This document shows positions 15,056 through 24,674 of a stretch of 36,570 nucleotides of DNA, in pieces; the first letter of the stretch is position 1; every line of letters begins with the position of its first letter. The notes beneath the pieces were generated by a model. The model saw nothing but the letters and a program-made list of their open reading frames with translations. It was not told the origin of the DNA and did no database searches. The DNA is from Saccharopolyspora oryzae (GTDB lineage: Bacteria > Actinomycetota > Actinomycetes > Mycobacteriales > Pseudonocardiaceae), in NCBI RefSeq assembly GCF_027853915.1, contig NZ_JAQGLA010000075.1, positions 1 to 36,570 of the forward strand, read 5' to 3'. Both the position numbers and the translations under genes were made by a program.

Positions 15056-15245
15056 TCCACGGCGCAGCACCGCGGTCGCTGGGCGAGAGGTGCAGGAGCC
15101 CAGCGCCCGCCAAGAGAGCGACCAGCCCCAGCATGGTCGCGCCCGTGACGGCCAGGACGAGCCCGATGACCAGGAATCGCAGGGCGAAAGCACGCAGCAG
15201 GTCGGCCACGTCGGTCGACGTGTTCCGTTCGGGGCCCTGGTTCAC
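15012..15245 (-). CDS. Small hydrophobic membrane protein
   Basis: 77 aa. A polar N-terminus (NQGPERNTSTDVADLLRAF) is followed by a long hydrophobic stretch (about residues 20-50, LRFLVIGLVLAVTGATMLGL and on), probably two short helices, then a polar tail. The start is GTG at 15245, supported by GAGGAG (15254-15259) 8 nt upstream. Third positions are strongly G/C in this frame through the hydrophobic part. The last 44 bp overlap the convergent LysR gene. No family is recognised. Confidence 0.55.
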   Translation of the reverse strand: MNQGPERNTSTDVADLLRAFALRFLVIGLVLAVTGATMLGLVALLAGAGLLHLSPSDRGAAPWISPGGAGAERGRPG

Positions 15246-15560
15246 CGGTCGGGCTCCTCGCGGCCGGTGGCAGCCGTGGTGATGCGACAACTCGCCATGG
15301 GATCAGTGTTGGCCAGAGCTCATCACCCAGGCCAACGCTTGTTTTCGATGGGGTTCATCTCCGGAATCGATCGATCACGCCCGCTCGAAGTGGAGCCCCG
15401 AACGCCCGTTCTCCGCTGGTGGACGGCTTTTCCGCCCGGCACTGCGAACCCCCTCGGCAGGTGCCCGCAACGAGATGCGGACCCGACACGAGCGTTTTCC
15501 TTGCCGCGCTGCGGTTCTCGTCACGTTGTTCCCGCCGGGACCGGGTTCGATGCTGGCCGC
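15246..15560. other. Intergenic stretch between divergent small membrane gene and TauE/SafE gene
   Basis: 315 bp with no convincing gene: the open frame here is only an upstream extension of the exporter frame. It presumably holds the two divergent promoters. I see no clear operator or hairpin, only the ATCGATCGAT run near 15366. Confidence 0.4.
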
Positions 15561-16322
15561 ATGCTGGAGTTCATCGCCCTGTTGCTGGTCGGTGTCGCGG
15601 CGGGAGCGCTGAACGCCGTCGGCGGCGGAGGCACCTTCGTGGCCCTGCCGGCCCTGGTGGCAGCGGGGTTGCCCGCTGTCACCGCGAACGCGTCCTCGAC
15701 CGTGGCGCTGCTGCCCGGCGCGCTCGCCAGCGCATGGGCGTACCGGAACGAGCTGGTCCAGGTCGGAACCACGTCGAGGACCGCGCTGACCACCACCAGC
15801 CTGGTCGGCAGCGCGCTCGGCGCCGGACTGCTGCTGGTGCTGCCTTCCGAGTCGTTCCGCGTCGCGGTGCCCTGGCTGCTCGCGTTCGCAACCGTGGTCC
15901 TGGCGTTCGGCCGCACCGCTTCGCGACTGCTCTCGACCGCGATAGGCCATCCGATCGACCTGAGCACCAGGAGTGTCCTCATCGGACAGTTCGTGCTGGC
16001 CGCGTACGGCGGCTACTTCGGCGGCGCGGTCGGAATCCTCATGCTGGCCTTCTGGAGCGTCGGCCTCGGCCTCGACCCGGCGAAGGGCAACCCCACCCGC
16101 GTAGCGCAGCTCGCCGCGATCTACGCCACGGCCGCAGCGCTCTTCCTCGTCGCCTCCGACGTCTGGAGCTATCCCGGTCCGGTCATCGCAGTCCTGATCG
16201 GCGCGATCGGCGGCGGCTTCGCGGGAGCCCGCATCGCCCGCCGCCTACCCGCCCGCGCATTGCGCGGCATCGTCCTGACCACAGCGACGACGATGACCGC
16301 CCTGTACTTCCTCCGCAGCTGA
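15561..16322 (+). CDS. TauE/SafE (DUF81) family sulfite/organosulfonate exporter-like membrane protein
   Basis: 253 aa integral membrane protein, the usual length for the family, with about 7-8 helices. Conserved features are the N-terminal GVAAGALNAVGGGGTFVALP and the second-half repeat YGGYFGGAVGILMLAFWSVG, with the late GAIGGGFAGARIARRLPARA. Family members export sulfite, sulfoacetate or related anions; the substrate here is unknown. The ATG at 15561 (MLEFIALLLVGV) is chosen because the upstream extension is not membrane-like. The SD is weak. It ends 17 bp before the convergent MHS gene. Confidence 0.88.
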   Translation: MLEFIALLLVGVAAGALNAVGGGGTFVALPALVAAGLPAVTANASSTVALLPGALASAWAYRNELVQVGTTSRTALTTTSLVGSALGAGLLLVLPSESFRVAVPWLLAFATVVLAFGRTASRLLSTAIGHPIDLSTRSVLIGQFVLAAYGGYFGGAVGILMLAFWSVGLGLDPAKGNPTRVAQLAAIYATAAALFLVASDVWSYPGPVIAVLIGAIGGGFAGARIARRLPARALRGIVLTTATTMTALYFLRS

Positions 16323-16339
16323 GATCACCCCAGCGCCCG

Positions 16340-17665
16340 TCAGCGGATGGTCGTGCGGGACAGGGACAGCACCTTCGTCTCGGCGACCAGGAAGATCACC
16401 GCGAGCAGGCTGACGACCGCGACGCCCACCAGGTAGAAGGCCGGGGCGCTCGGGTTGCCGGAAGTCCCCACCAGCCAGGTCGCGACGAACGGCGCGGTGC
16501 CGCCGAACAGGACGTAGGCGGCGGTGTAGCCCATCGCCGATCCGCTGGCCCGCAGGTGCGCGGGGAACATCTCGACCATCGCCGGGACGTTGCTGGTACC
16601 GATCGTCGCCACCAGGACGGCCAGCACCGAACTGCCCACCGCCGCCCCGACCAAGCTGGTCTCCATGAGCAGGAACGAGGGCATGGTGAGCACCACGAAC
16701 CCGCCGCAGGCGGCCAGCAGCATCGGACGCCGGCCGAAGCGGTCGCTCGCCATCGCCATCAACGGGCACGCCGCCGTGTAGGCCAGCATCGAGACCAGGT
16801 TGGCGAGCAGCGCCTCCGTCTTGCTGTAGCCCAGCGAGCTCGACATGTAGGAGATCATGTAGCTGCTCATGAAGTAGTAGCCCACCGCGTTGGTGATGCT
16901 GTAGGCGAACAGCGCGAAGATCTGCTTGCGGGCCACCTTGAGCGCGTCCCGGAGCGGGGTCCGGGTCTTGTTCTCGGCGCTCTCGAGCGTGCGGAACACC
17001 GGGGTGTCCGCGAGCCGGGAACGCAGGTAGAGGCCGATCGCGCCGAGCGGCCCGGCGATCAGGAACGGAATCCGCCAGCCCCAGGACTGCAGCGCCTCCT
17101 CCGAGAGCAAACCGGTGAGCAGCACGCCCACCGCGGATCCGGCCACCGCCGCCACGCCGACAGTCATCGGCACGACGCTGGCGTAGCGCGCCCGCCGACC
17201 GTCCGGTGCGTACTCCATGATGAACGAGGAAGCACCGGTGTACTCACCACCGGTGGAGAACCCCTGCACCATGCGCATGAGCAGCAGCAGGAGCGGCGCC
17301 GCCAGACCGATGGCGGAATACGTCGGCAAAAGCCCGATGAGCAGCGTCGAAGCGCTCATGCACAGCACGCTCAGCGCGAGCGCGCGGTTGCGCCCGATCC
17401 GGTCGCCGTAGCGGCCGAAGAACAGCGCCCCGAGCGGCCGGGCGACGAAGCCCGCGCCGAAGATCGCCCAGGTCGCCAGCAGCGCCGCGGCCGAGTCGAA
17501 GCGGGGGAAGAACAGCATCGCGATCGTGGCCGACATGACGGCGTAAGCACCGGAGTCGAACCACTCGACGAAGTTGCCGATGGCGGTGGCGATGGTGACC
17601 CGTCGCCGCGTCCGGGACACCTCCTGGCTCGTTGGACGTGCGGTGGCGAGCTGATCCGGCGACAT
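16340..17665 (-). CDS. MFS transporter, metabolite:H+ symporter (MHS) type
   Basis: 441 aa, 12 predicted helices. MHS hallmarks are GNFVEWFDSGAYAVMSATIA, the loop 2-3 motif ARPLGALFFGRYGDRIGR, and GFSTGGEYTGASSFIMEYAP. It is an inner-membrane proton symporter, in this family usually for organic acids (benzoate, shikimate, ketoglutarate) or betaines. ATG 17665 is chosen because AGGAG (17673-17677) sits 7 nt upstream; the ATG at 17683 and the longer form have no SD. It lies downstream of the acyl-CoA synthetase beyond a hairpin, same strand. It could import the acid that the synthetase activates. Confidence 0.9.
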   Translation of the reverse strand: MSPDQLATARPTSQEVSRTRRRVTIATAIGNFVEWFDSGAYAVMSATIAMLFFPRFDSAAALLATWAIFGAGFVARPLGALFFGRYGDRIGRNRALALSVLCMSASTLLIGLLPTYSAIGLAAPLLLLLMRMVQGFSTGGEYTGASSFIMEYAPDGRRARYASVVPMTVGVAAVAGSAVGVLLTGLLSEEALQSWGWRIPFLIAGPLGAIGLYLRSRLADTPVFRTLESAENKTRTPLRDALKVARKQIFALFAYSITNAVGYYFMSSYMISYMSSSLGYSKTEALLANLVSMLAYTAACPLMAMASDRFGRRPMLLAACGGFVVLTMPSFLLMETSLVGAAVGSSVLAVLVATIGTSNVPAMVEMFPAHLRASGSAMGYTAAYVLFGGTAPFVATWLVGTSGNPSAPAFYLVGVAVVSLLAVIFLVAETKVLSLSRTTIR

Positions 17666-17739
17666 ATCCGAGCTCCTGTCCATTGTGTCCGGTACTAGGC
17701 CCGGCTTCTGTCGTTGCTGGGAAACCGGTGGGGTTCTGC

Positions 17740-17770
17740 GGTGGGGCACCGCTCCTGCCGGTGCCCCACC
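17740..17770 (-). terminator. 12-bp hairpin after the acyl-CoA synthetase gene
   Basis: GGTGGGGCACCG (17740-17751) pairs perfectly with CGGTGCCCCACC (17759-17770) over a 7-nt loop. It starts 9 bp past the synthetase stop. It separates, or attenuates between, the synthetase and the downstream symporter. Confidence 0.7.
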
Positions 17771-17778
17771 ACCTCTGC

Positions 17779-19392
17779 TCAGCTCAGGTCACGCCGCCGC
17801 AGCTCGGCGCGCTGAATCTTCCCGGTGGCCGAACGCGGGAGCTGCGGATCGAACTCGACCAGCCGCGGGCAGGCGAACCGGGAGTGGTTCTCCTTGGCGA
17901 AGGACATGATCTGCTCGCCCAGCTCCGGACTCGGCGAGAACCCTTCGGCCAGCTCGATCCACGCCTTGACCACCTGACCCCGGACCGGGTCCGGCAGGCC
18001 CACCACACCGGCGTCGGCGACCGCCGGGTGCTCGCGCAGCACCGCCTCGACCTCGTACGGGCCCACCCGGTAGCCGGAGGTCTTGATGACGTCGTCGGTG
18101 CGCCCGAGGAACCAGTAGTAGCCGTCGGAATCCACCACCGCCTGGTCCTTGGTGTGGTACCAGTCGCCGCCGAACTCCTTCGCCGACGCCTCGGGACGCC
18201 GCCAGTAGCCCAGCGGGAACTGCGGGTTGCTGCCCGCCCGCAGGCAGATCTCGCCGGGTTGCCCCGGTTCGACCGGCCGCTCCTGCTCGTCCAGCAACGC
18301 CACGTCCCAGCCGGGCAGCGGACGCCCCATCGAGCCCGGTTTGACCGGAACGCCCGGGAAGTTGCCCACCAGCGGGTAGGACTCGGTGGAACCGTAGTAG
18401 TCCAGCAGGGTCACGCCGAACTGCTCGTCGAACCACTCGATCAGATCGGCCGTGAGCGGCTCGTTGGCGCAGCACACCACGCGCAGCGACTGCGGGTAGC
18501 GGGTTCCGGCATCGGGGACGTCGGCGCGCATCTTGCGCACGAAGGTCGGGTTCACCAGCGCCGTGGTGACCCGGTTGCGCGCCATGGCCGCCAGCAGCCC
18601 TTCCGGGTCGAACCCGGCCGCGGGCCGGTAGACCAGGTGCGTCGCGCCCGCCCGCAGCGGCCCCATGAGCTTGGCCATCGACCACGCCCAGTCACCCGCG
18701 CCGTAGAAGACGTCCCCGGGCCGCAGGTCGTGGCAGTACTGGAACTCGTTGTGCCCCAGCAGGGTTCGGTGCGCGTGCACGATCCCCTTCGCCTCGCCGG
18801 TCGTGCCCGAGGTGTAGAAGATCAGCGCGGGGTCGTCGGCCGCGGTGTCGACGGTGTCGAACTCCGCTGGGTGCCGCGCTATCGCCGGGTCGTCCACGCT
18901 CACCAGCCGCGCACCGGCCTCGTCGGCGAGCGGCCGGGCGCGGTCCAGCTCCGCCTGCTCGGTGACCAGCACGGTGCTGCCGGAGTCGGCGAGCCGGTAG
19001 GAGATCGGCTCGTCCGCCCACAGCAGCGACATGGTCACCAGGACGGCACCGGTGCGCAGCACGCCCAGGTAGGTCGCCGGGGTGTCCGGCCGCTGCGGCA
19101 GCAAAACCGCCACCCGGTCGCCCTTGCGGACTCCCAGCGCGTGCAGGTGCGCGGCCACCCGCAGGGACCGCTCGCGGACCTCCGCCCAGCTCACCTCCTG
19201 GTGCCGGCCGGTGTGGTCTTCGAAGATCAGCGCGGTCCGGTCGCCCGGGTGCCGGTCGGCGACGTCGGCGGCCATGTTGTAGCGCTCGGGGACGTGCCAG
19301 CGCTGACCGGCGATCAGCTCCCGGTAGGCGCGCTCACCCTCGGCGAGGTCTCCGGGTGGCACGACCGGGCGTTCGGATTCGATGGTGCTCAT
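17779..19392 (-). CDS. Acyl-CoA synthetase (AMP-forming), medium-chain/aryl type
   Basis: 537 aa ANL-superfamily ligase. The P-loop is YTSGTTGEAKG (193-203), the adenine-binding motif is YYGSTESYPL, the hinge is YWFLGRTDDVIKTSGYRVGP, and the catalytic lysine is K525 in SATGKIQRAEL. It is expected to activate a carboxylic acid with ATP and CoA in the cytoplasm. The sequence pattern (RWHVPERYNMAADVADRH) resembles medium-chain or benzoate/aminobenzoate-CoA ligases; the acid is not identifiable. The start is ATG 19392 with a poor SD; it lies 34 bp after the enoyl-CoA hydratase stop, implying one operon. The symporter follows beyond a hairpin and a LysR regulator is divergent from the operon. Confidence 0.9.
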   Translation of the reverse strand: MSTIESERPVVPPGDLAEGERAYRELIAGQRWHVPERYNMAADVADRHPGDRTALIFEDHTGRHQEVSWAEVRERSLRVAAHLHALGVRKGDRVAVLLPQRPDTPATYLGVLRTGAVLVTMSLLWADEPISYRLADSGSTVLVTEQAELDRARPLADEAGARLVSVDDPAIARHPAEFDTVDTAADDPALIFYTSGTTGEAKGIVHAHRTLLGHNEFQYCHDLRPGDVFYGAGDWAWSMAKLMGPLRAGATHLVYRPAAGFDPEGLLAAMARNRVTTALVNPTFVRKMRADVPDAGTRYPQSLRVVCCANEPLTADLIEWFDEQFGVTLLDYYGSTESYPLVGNFPGVPVKPGSMGRPLPGWDVALLDEQERPVEPGQPGEICLRAGSNPQFPLGYWRRPEASAKEFGGDWYHTKDQAVVDSDGYYWFLGRTDDVIKTSGYRVGPYEVEAVLREHPAVADAGVVGLPDPVRGQVVKAWIELAEGFSPSPELGEQIMSFAKENHSRFACPRLVEFDPQLPRSATGKIQRAELRRRDLS

Positions 19393-19426
19393 GCGGATCG
19401 GTGCGCTCCTGTTCGTGCGGTGGCGG

Positions 19427-20230
19427 TCAGCGGCGCTTGCTCAGGAAGCGGTCCATCTCGCGCTGCGGTTCGCCGGTGGCGTAGGCAGCGGCGTGCACCT
19501 TCTTCGCCGACTCGACGGCGTCGGTGAGCGCCGCGTCGTCGATCTCGCGCAGCCGCGCCTTGGTCAGTTCCACGGCGCCGGGCGGGAGTTCGGCGAGCTT
19601 CGCGGCGAGCGAGATCGCTTCGTCGAGCACGGCGTCCTCCTCGACCAGCTTGGTCAGCAGTCCGAGCCGCTGGGCCTCCGCTCCGTCCACCAGTTCCGCG
19701 GTGAGCGTGAATTCGATCGTCTTCGCCTTGCCGAGGATCTCCCACATCGCCCAGATCCCGGTGATGCTCGGAATTCCGGAACGCACTTCGGGCTGCCCCA
19801 TGCTCACCCCGGCGTGCCCCACCCGGAGGTCGGCCAGCAGCGCGAACTGGAACCCGGAACCGGCGGTCACCCCGTTGATCGCGGCGATGGTGGGCTTGTC
19901 GATGTCGCGCAACGCCCGGTACAGCACGTCGAAGCTGTCGATCCAGGCCTCCGCCGCGGCGTGGTCGGACTGATCGATCGCGGCCGTCTCGGCTAGGTCC
20001 TGACCTGCGCAGAACGCCCGGCCGGAGCCGGTGATCACCACCGCGCGGCAGTCCTCGTCCGCGCCGAGCTCGGTGAAGATCTCCACCAGCCGGGTGCGCA
20101 TGTCGTTCGTCCAGGCGTTCAGCTTGGCCGGCCGGTTGAGGGTGACCACGCCGACCGTGCCGCCGGGAATCGCTTCGCGCCGCAGCAGGACGGTCTCGGT
20201 GCTCGAAGCGGTGGCCGCTGGAACGTTCAT
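19427..20230 (-). CDS. Enoyl-CoA hydratase/isomerase (crotonase) family protein
   Basis: 267 aa. The crotonase fold shows the first oxyanion strand in VITGSGRAFCAGQDLAE, the second oxyanion segment NGVTAGSGFQFALLADLRV, and the helix after GQPEVRSGIPSITGI. It acts on an acyl-CoA produced by the synthetase encoded next in the operon, probably by hydration, isomerisation or dehalogenation; the exact reaction is open. The start is ATG 20230, with GGAGGT (20237-20242) 6 nt upstream; the longer frame to 20365 crosses the promoter region. It is the first gene of the operon and divergent from a LysR regulator. Confidence 0.9.
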   Translation of the reverse strand: MNVPAATASSTETVLLRREAIPGGTVGVVTLNRPAKLNAWTNDMRTRLVEIFTELGADEDCRAVVITGSGRAFCAGQDLAETAAIDQSDHAAAEAWIDSFDVLYRALRDIDKPTIAAINGVTAGSGFQFALLADLRVGHAGVSMGQPEVRSGIPSITGIWAMWEILGKAKTIEFTLTAELVDGAEAQRLGLLTKLVEEDAVLDEAISLAAKLAELPPGAVELTKARLREIDDAALTDAVESAKKVHAAAYATGEPQREMDRFLSKRR

Positions 20231-20320
20231 GGGAATACCTCCGGGAGATCGCGAAAAGCGATCCGGGTTCGGTGAATGAGCGTGACGATTCGGCGAAACC
20301 GGTCGGGCATCCGGAACCGG

Positions 20321-20386
20321 TGCATGAAATGCAAGCAAGCGGAGCGGGACCGCGTCCAACACCATTCCGCTCCGGCGGTGATATCA
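20321..20386. promoter_or_regulatory. LysR-type binding site candidates in the divergent promoter
   Basis: TGCATGAAATGCA (20321-20333) is a perfect inverted repeat that fits the LysR T-N11-A rule. TGATATCA (20379-20386) is a second palindrome just upstream of the LysR start at 20394. Their position between the LysR gene and the hydratase operon fits autoregulation and activation. Confidence 0.5.
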
Positions 20387-20393
20387 AAGCGAT

Positions 20394-21326
20394 ATGGAAC
20401 TCCGCCACCTCCGCTACTTCACCGTGCTGGCCGAGGAGCTGCACTTCGGCCGCGCGGCCGCCCGGCTGCACATGGCGCAGCCGCCGCTGTCGCAGCGCAT
20501 CCGCGACCTGGAACGGGAACTCGGGGTTGAGCTCTTCGACCGCGGCCGCCGCCAGGTCACGCTCACCGAGGCCGGGGCGCTGCTGCTGGAGCACTCACGC
20601 CGGGTGCTGGAGAGCGCGGAGTCGGCGCAGGAGGCGATGCGGAGGCTGCGTCCCGGCGAGAACGGCGTCGTGCACGTCGGCATCCCGCCGGACACGATGC
20701 CCGTCACGCTGCGCACCTTGCTGCACGAGTTCGCCGAGCGGGCCCCCGACGTGCTGGTCGACCTGCACGAGCTCACCACCGACGAGCAGCTGGCGGCGCT
20801 GCGGGAAGGCAGCCTGGACGCGGCCATGGTCCGCCACCCCTGCGACATCTCGGGCCTGGACTCCAGCCCGGTCGCGCGCCGCGCGCTCGGCGTGCTGCTC
20901 CCCGTCGAACACCCGCTCGCCGATTCCGAGCAGGTGCGGCTGCGCGACCTCAACGGGCAGCCGCTGGTGATCTTCCCGCGGGCGATGGCGCCGATGCTCT
21001 ACGACCACGTCCTGTCGATCTGCCGTGCGGAAGGCTTCCGCCCCGGCGCGATCCGGCACGCGCGCAACCCGAACTTCGTGCACGGCCTCGTCCTGGCCGG
21101 ACGCGGGGTGCACTTCAACGAGCCGCCACCGGGCGAGCCGCGCAAGGGGCTGGTGTGGCGGCCGTTGGAGGATTCCCCGCTGTCCTGGCGGACTTCGGTG
21201 GTGTGGGTGCCGCGGCGCAGGCATGCCGCCATCGACGCTTTCGCCGCGGTCGCCACCACCGGCCTGGCCGCTGCCGGGCATCACCCCGAGGAACCACCCC
21301 AGCGCGATGAGAAGCCGTCCTATTGA
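20394..21326 (+). CDS. LysR-family transcriptional regulator
   Basis: 310 aa. The start MELRHLRYFTVLAEELHFGR is canonical for the BenM/CatR-like branch, followed by AARLHMAQPPLSQRIRDLE and LFDRGRRQVTLTEAG. The effector domain (about 90-300) begins GVVHVGIPPDTMPVTLR. It probably activates the divergent enoyl-CoA hydratase/acyl-CoA synthetase operon in response to an aromatic or related acid; the acid is unknown. The SD is weak. It ends at a bidirectional hairpin shared with the convergent permease gene. Confidence 0.9.
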   Translation: MELRHLRYFTVLAEELHFGRAAARLHMAQPPLSQRIRDLERELGVELFDRGRRQVTLTEAGALLLEHSRRVLESAESAQEAMRRLRPGENGVVHVGIPPDTMPVTLRTLLHEFAERAPDVLVDLHELTTDEQLAALREGSLDAAMVRHPCDISGLDSSPVARRALGVLLPVEHPLADSEQVRLRDLNGQPLVIFPRAMAPMLYDHVLSICRAEGFRPGAIRHARNPNFVHGLVLAGRGVHFNEPPPGEPRKGLVWRPLEDSPLSWRTSVVWVPRRRHAAIDAFAAVATTGLAAAGHHPEEPPQRDEKPSY

Positions 21327-21357
21327 GGAAATCGTTGCAGCGCGGCGCAAAACGCGA

Positions 21358-21392
21358 AAGCCGGCCTGCCGCACGTGGTGGCAGACCGGCTT
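21358..21392. terminator. Hairpin between convergent LysR and permease genes
   Basis: AAGCCGGCCTGCC (21358-21370) pairs at 12 of 13 positions with GGCAGACCGGCTT (21380-21392) over a 9-nt loop. It lies 12 bp past the permease stop. Confidence 0.7.
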
Positions 21393-21403
21393 CCCGGGGC
21401 TCG

Positions 21404-22780
21404 TCAGGCCAGGCCGATGACCTTGGGGACGAAGAGGACCGCGACGTAGTAGGCCATGAACTGGACTCCTGCGTTCATGCCGAACAGGCGGTTCGCCACA
21501 CCTGCGAAGGTGGCGATCAGCAGCGTCGCCGCCACGCCGAAAGCACCGCCCTCGTACCAGGAGATCACCACGATCAGCCCGGCGAAGGCCCCGATCAGCG
21601 CTTCGTGGCTGACCTTCCGCATCACCCACAGGCTCGCCGAGCGGGCGAAGTTCATGCTCAGCGGGTACGCGACGATCGCCGCCAGCCCCACGCCGACCAG
21701 GCCGAACACCAGGAACTGCCAGGTGGACATCATGGTGTGCAGGTTGTGCACCTGGCCGGTCGCCTCGTCGACGCCGTACACCGGCGGGGCGTTGAACAGC
21801 GGTGCGGCCGGGCCTGCGGCGACCGGGCTCAGCGGCAGGCCGAAGGCGACGAGCGGGATCAGCGTCTCCGCGAGGTACGTCGACTCCGTCGTGCCGTTCT
21901 TGACCGCCAGCACGGAGGTCAACCGCTCGTAGACGTGCTTGATGCGGGAGCCGACGAGCTCGCCGGCGAGCACCGTCGTCGCGACCGGGCTGAACACGAA
22001 GGTCGTCGAGCTGACCCCGGCCGCGGCCGACGTCATCGCGATCTGCTTCGGGCTGAGGACCTTCGCGGGATTGGGCAGGTAGCCGCTCCAGTCCTTGACC
22101 TCCGGCCCCAGCCAGAACACCTTGCGGCCGGTGGCGGGCATCGCCGACCGCCCGGTCCGGGAAGCCAGCTGGAGCAGGTCGGCGATCAGCGGTCCCACGG
22201 CGATGCCGAGGAAGAAGCTGATGCTCAGGGTCTCGCCGATGACGTCCTTGGACAGCGCGTTGACGGCCGTCACCAGCAGGACGAACGGCACGATGCACGC
22301 GATGCTGGTCCAGCGGCCCGGTGAGAAGTACCCGATCAGCACCGCCGCGACGACGAAGACGTACGGCGCGGCGGCGGTGATGTGGGTGCCCAGCGGCGCC
22401 AGCACCGCGGCGAGCCCGACGGCCACCGGCACCGCGATGAACGCGGACAGGATCGCGCCCGAGATCGCCTTGCGCAGCGCGATGTGCGGAATCCCCAGCC
22501 GGCGGAGCATGTTCGCCTCCGGCAGCAGCGGAACCGCCGTGGTGTCACCCGGGATGCCCAGCAGCGTGGTGGGGATGGCGTGGGTCATGTGCTTGGACAC
22601 CGCCGCGGCGATGAAGAAGGTGAACACCCCGACCGGTGGCACGCCGAGCATCACCACCAGGAGCGTCAGCGGTGCCAGCGTCGCAGTCTCGTCGGTGCCG
22701 GAGACCATGCCGATCGCGGAGAACACCACCGCGCCGATCAGGCCCATGCTCAGGGCGATCAGGATCTCGTTCAGGATCAC
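21404..22780 (-). CDS. Lone TctA-type tripartite tricarboxylate transporter permease
   Basis: 458 aa polytopic membrane protein of the TctA family. The conserved signature appears as PTTLLGIPGDTTAVPLLPEA, the counterpart of NTPGESASM in classical TctA. A second-half repeat carries VSSTTFVFSPVATTVLAGEL and VAFGLPLSPVAAGPAAPLFN. The start is GTG 22780, overlapping the TGA of the preceding gene by 4 nt with GGAGG 7 nt upstream, so translation is coupled. No TctB or TctC gene is adjacent; instead it follows a small membrane protein and degradative HMG-CoA reductase. It probably imports mevalonate, 3-hydroxy-3-methylglutarate or a related acid (inference). It is divergent in sequence from the second TctA at 34210. 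Confidence 0.88.
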   Translation of the reverse strand: MILNEILIALSMGLIGAVVFSAIGMVSGTDETATLAPLTLLVVMLGVPPVGVFTFFIAAAVSKHMTHAIPTTLLGIPGDTTAVPLLPEANMLRRLGIPHIALRKAISGAILSAFIAVPVAVGLAAVLAPLGTHITAAAPYVFVVAAVLIGYFSPGRWTSIACIVPFVLLVTAVNALSKDVIGETLSISFFLGIAVGPLIADLLQLASRTGRSAMPATGRKVFWLGPEVKDWSGYLPNPAKVLSPKQIAMTSAAAGVSSTTFVFSPVATTVLAGELVGSRIKHVYERLTSVLAVKNGTTESTYLAETLIPLVAFGLPLSPVAAGPAAPLFNAPPVYGVDEATGQVHNLHTMMSTWQFLVFGLVGVGLAAIVAYPLSMNFARSASLWVMRKVSHEALIGAFAGLIVVISWYEGGAFGVAATLLIATFAGVANRLFGMNAGVQFMAYYVAVLFVPKVIGLA

Positions 22781-23195
22781 GGCCTGCCCTCCGGATTCCG
22801 CTGCTCGGCCTGGGCGAACGCGTCGTGGAGCCCGACCGAGCGCAGTTCCCGCTCCGCGTGCGGCGAGAGCGCACCGGTGGATCCCGCGCCGCTGGCCGCC
22901 AAGACCTCCGCGATCGCGGCCTGGTGATCCTCGGGCGAGAGCGCGTGCTCGTGCACGATCCGCTTGGGAGGGAACAACTTCGCGCACACGACAGCCGCCA
23001 CCAGGCACCCGAGCAGGCCCGCCAGCAGCGCGTAGCCATCCCGCAGTTCCGGGCTCACCGCCGCACCGCGCAACGCCCATCCCGCCACCAGCAACGCGGC
23101 CAAACCCGTTGCGGCACCGAGCAGAACCGACAGCCACAGGTGCTTCGGGTTGACCGCGTCACCCCACACCTGCACGTACTGCTCCGGTTCCCGGC

Positions 23196-23199
<4 letters not shown>
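22777..23199 (-). CDS. Small two-helix membrane protein coupled to HMG-CoA reductase and TctA
   Basis: 140 aa. A short cytosolic N-terminus (MSREPEQYVQVWGDAVNPKH) is followed by helix 1 at about residues 21-44 (LWLSVLLGAATGLAALLVAG), helix 2 at about 55-75 (GYALLAGLLGCLVAAVVCAK), and a 65-residue charged cytosolic tail. It overlaps the reductase stop by 4 nt (23196-23199) and the permease start by 4 nt (22777-22780), so the three products are likely made in fixed proportion. It is not TctB-like (TctB has four helices). An accessory subunit of the permease is the simplest reading. No named family is recognised. Confidence 0.78.
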
Positions 23200-24467
<1,268 letters not shown>

Positions 24468-24600
24468 CGTTCCTCCTGTGCACCCCGGCCCGTTGGGCGC
24501 GCCGGGCACCGGCGGCCGACCTCGTCGCTTGGCGTCCGAGCGGCCGCATCGCCGTTCCGTACGCCGAGGAACTGTAAGTGCGGGCCGCCACACCGGGACA

Positions 24601-24615
24601 TGGATCAACGATCCA
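24601..24615. promoter_or_regulatory. TGGATC-AAC-GATCCA inverted repeat upstream of mvaA
   Basis: A perfect 6-bp inverted repeat with a 3-nt spacer, 134 bp upstream of the mvaA start and inside the 207-bp gap after the PucR-type regulator gene. It is a candidate operator for that regulator. A small ATCGCCG/CGGCGAT hairpin at 24653-24667 follows the regulator stop and may act as a terminator. Confidence 0.4.
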
Positions 24616-24674
24616 CTATCAGCACCGGCGAGTGGACCGACCGCACATGTCCATCGCCGTCGGCGATTCCCCGA

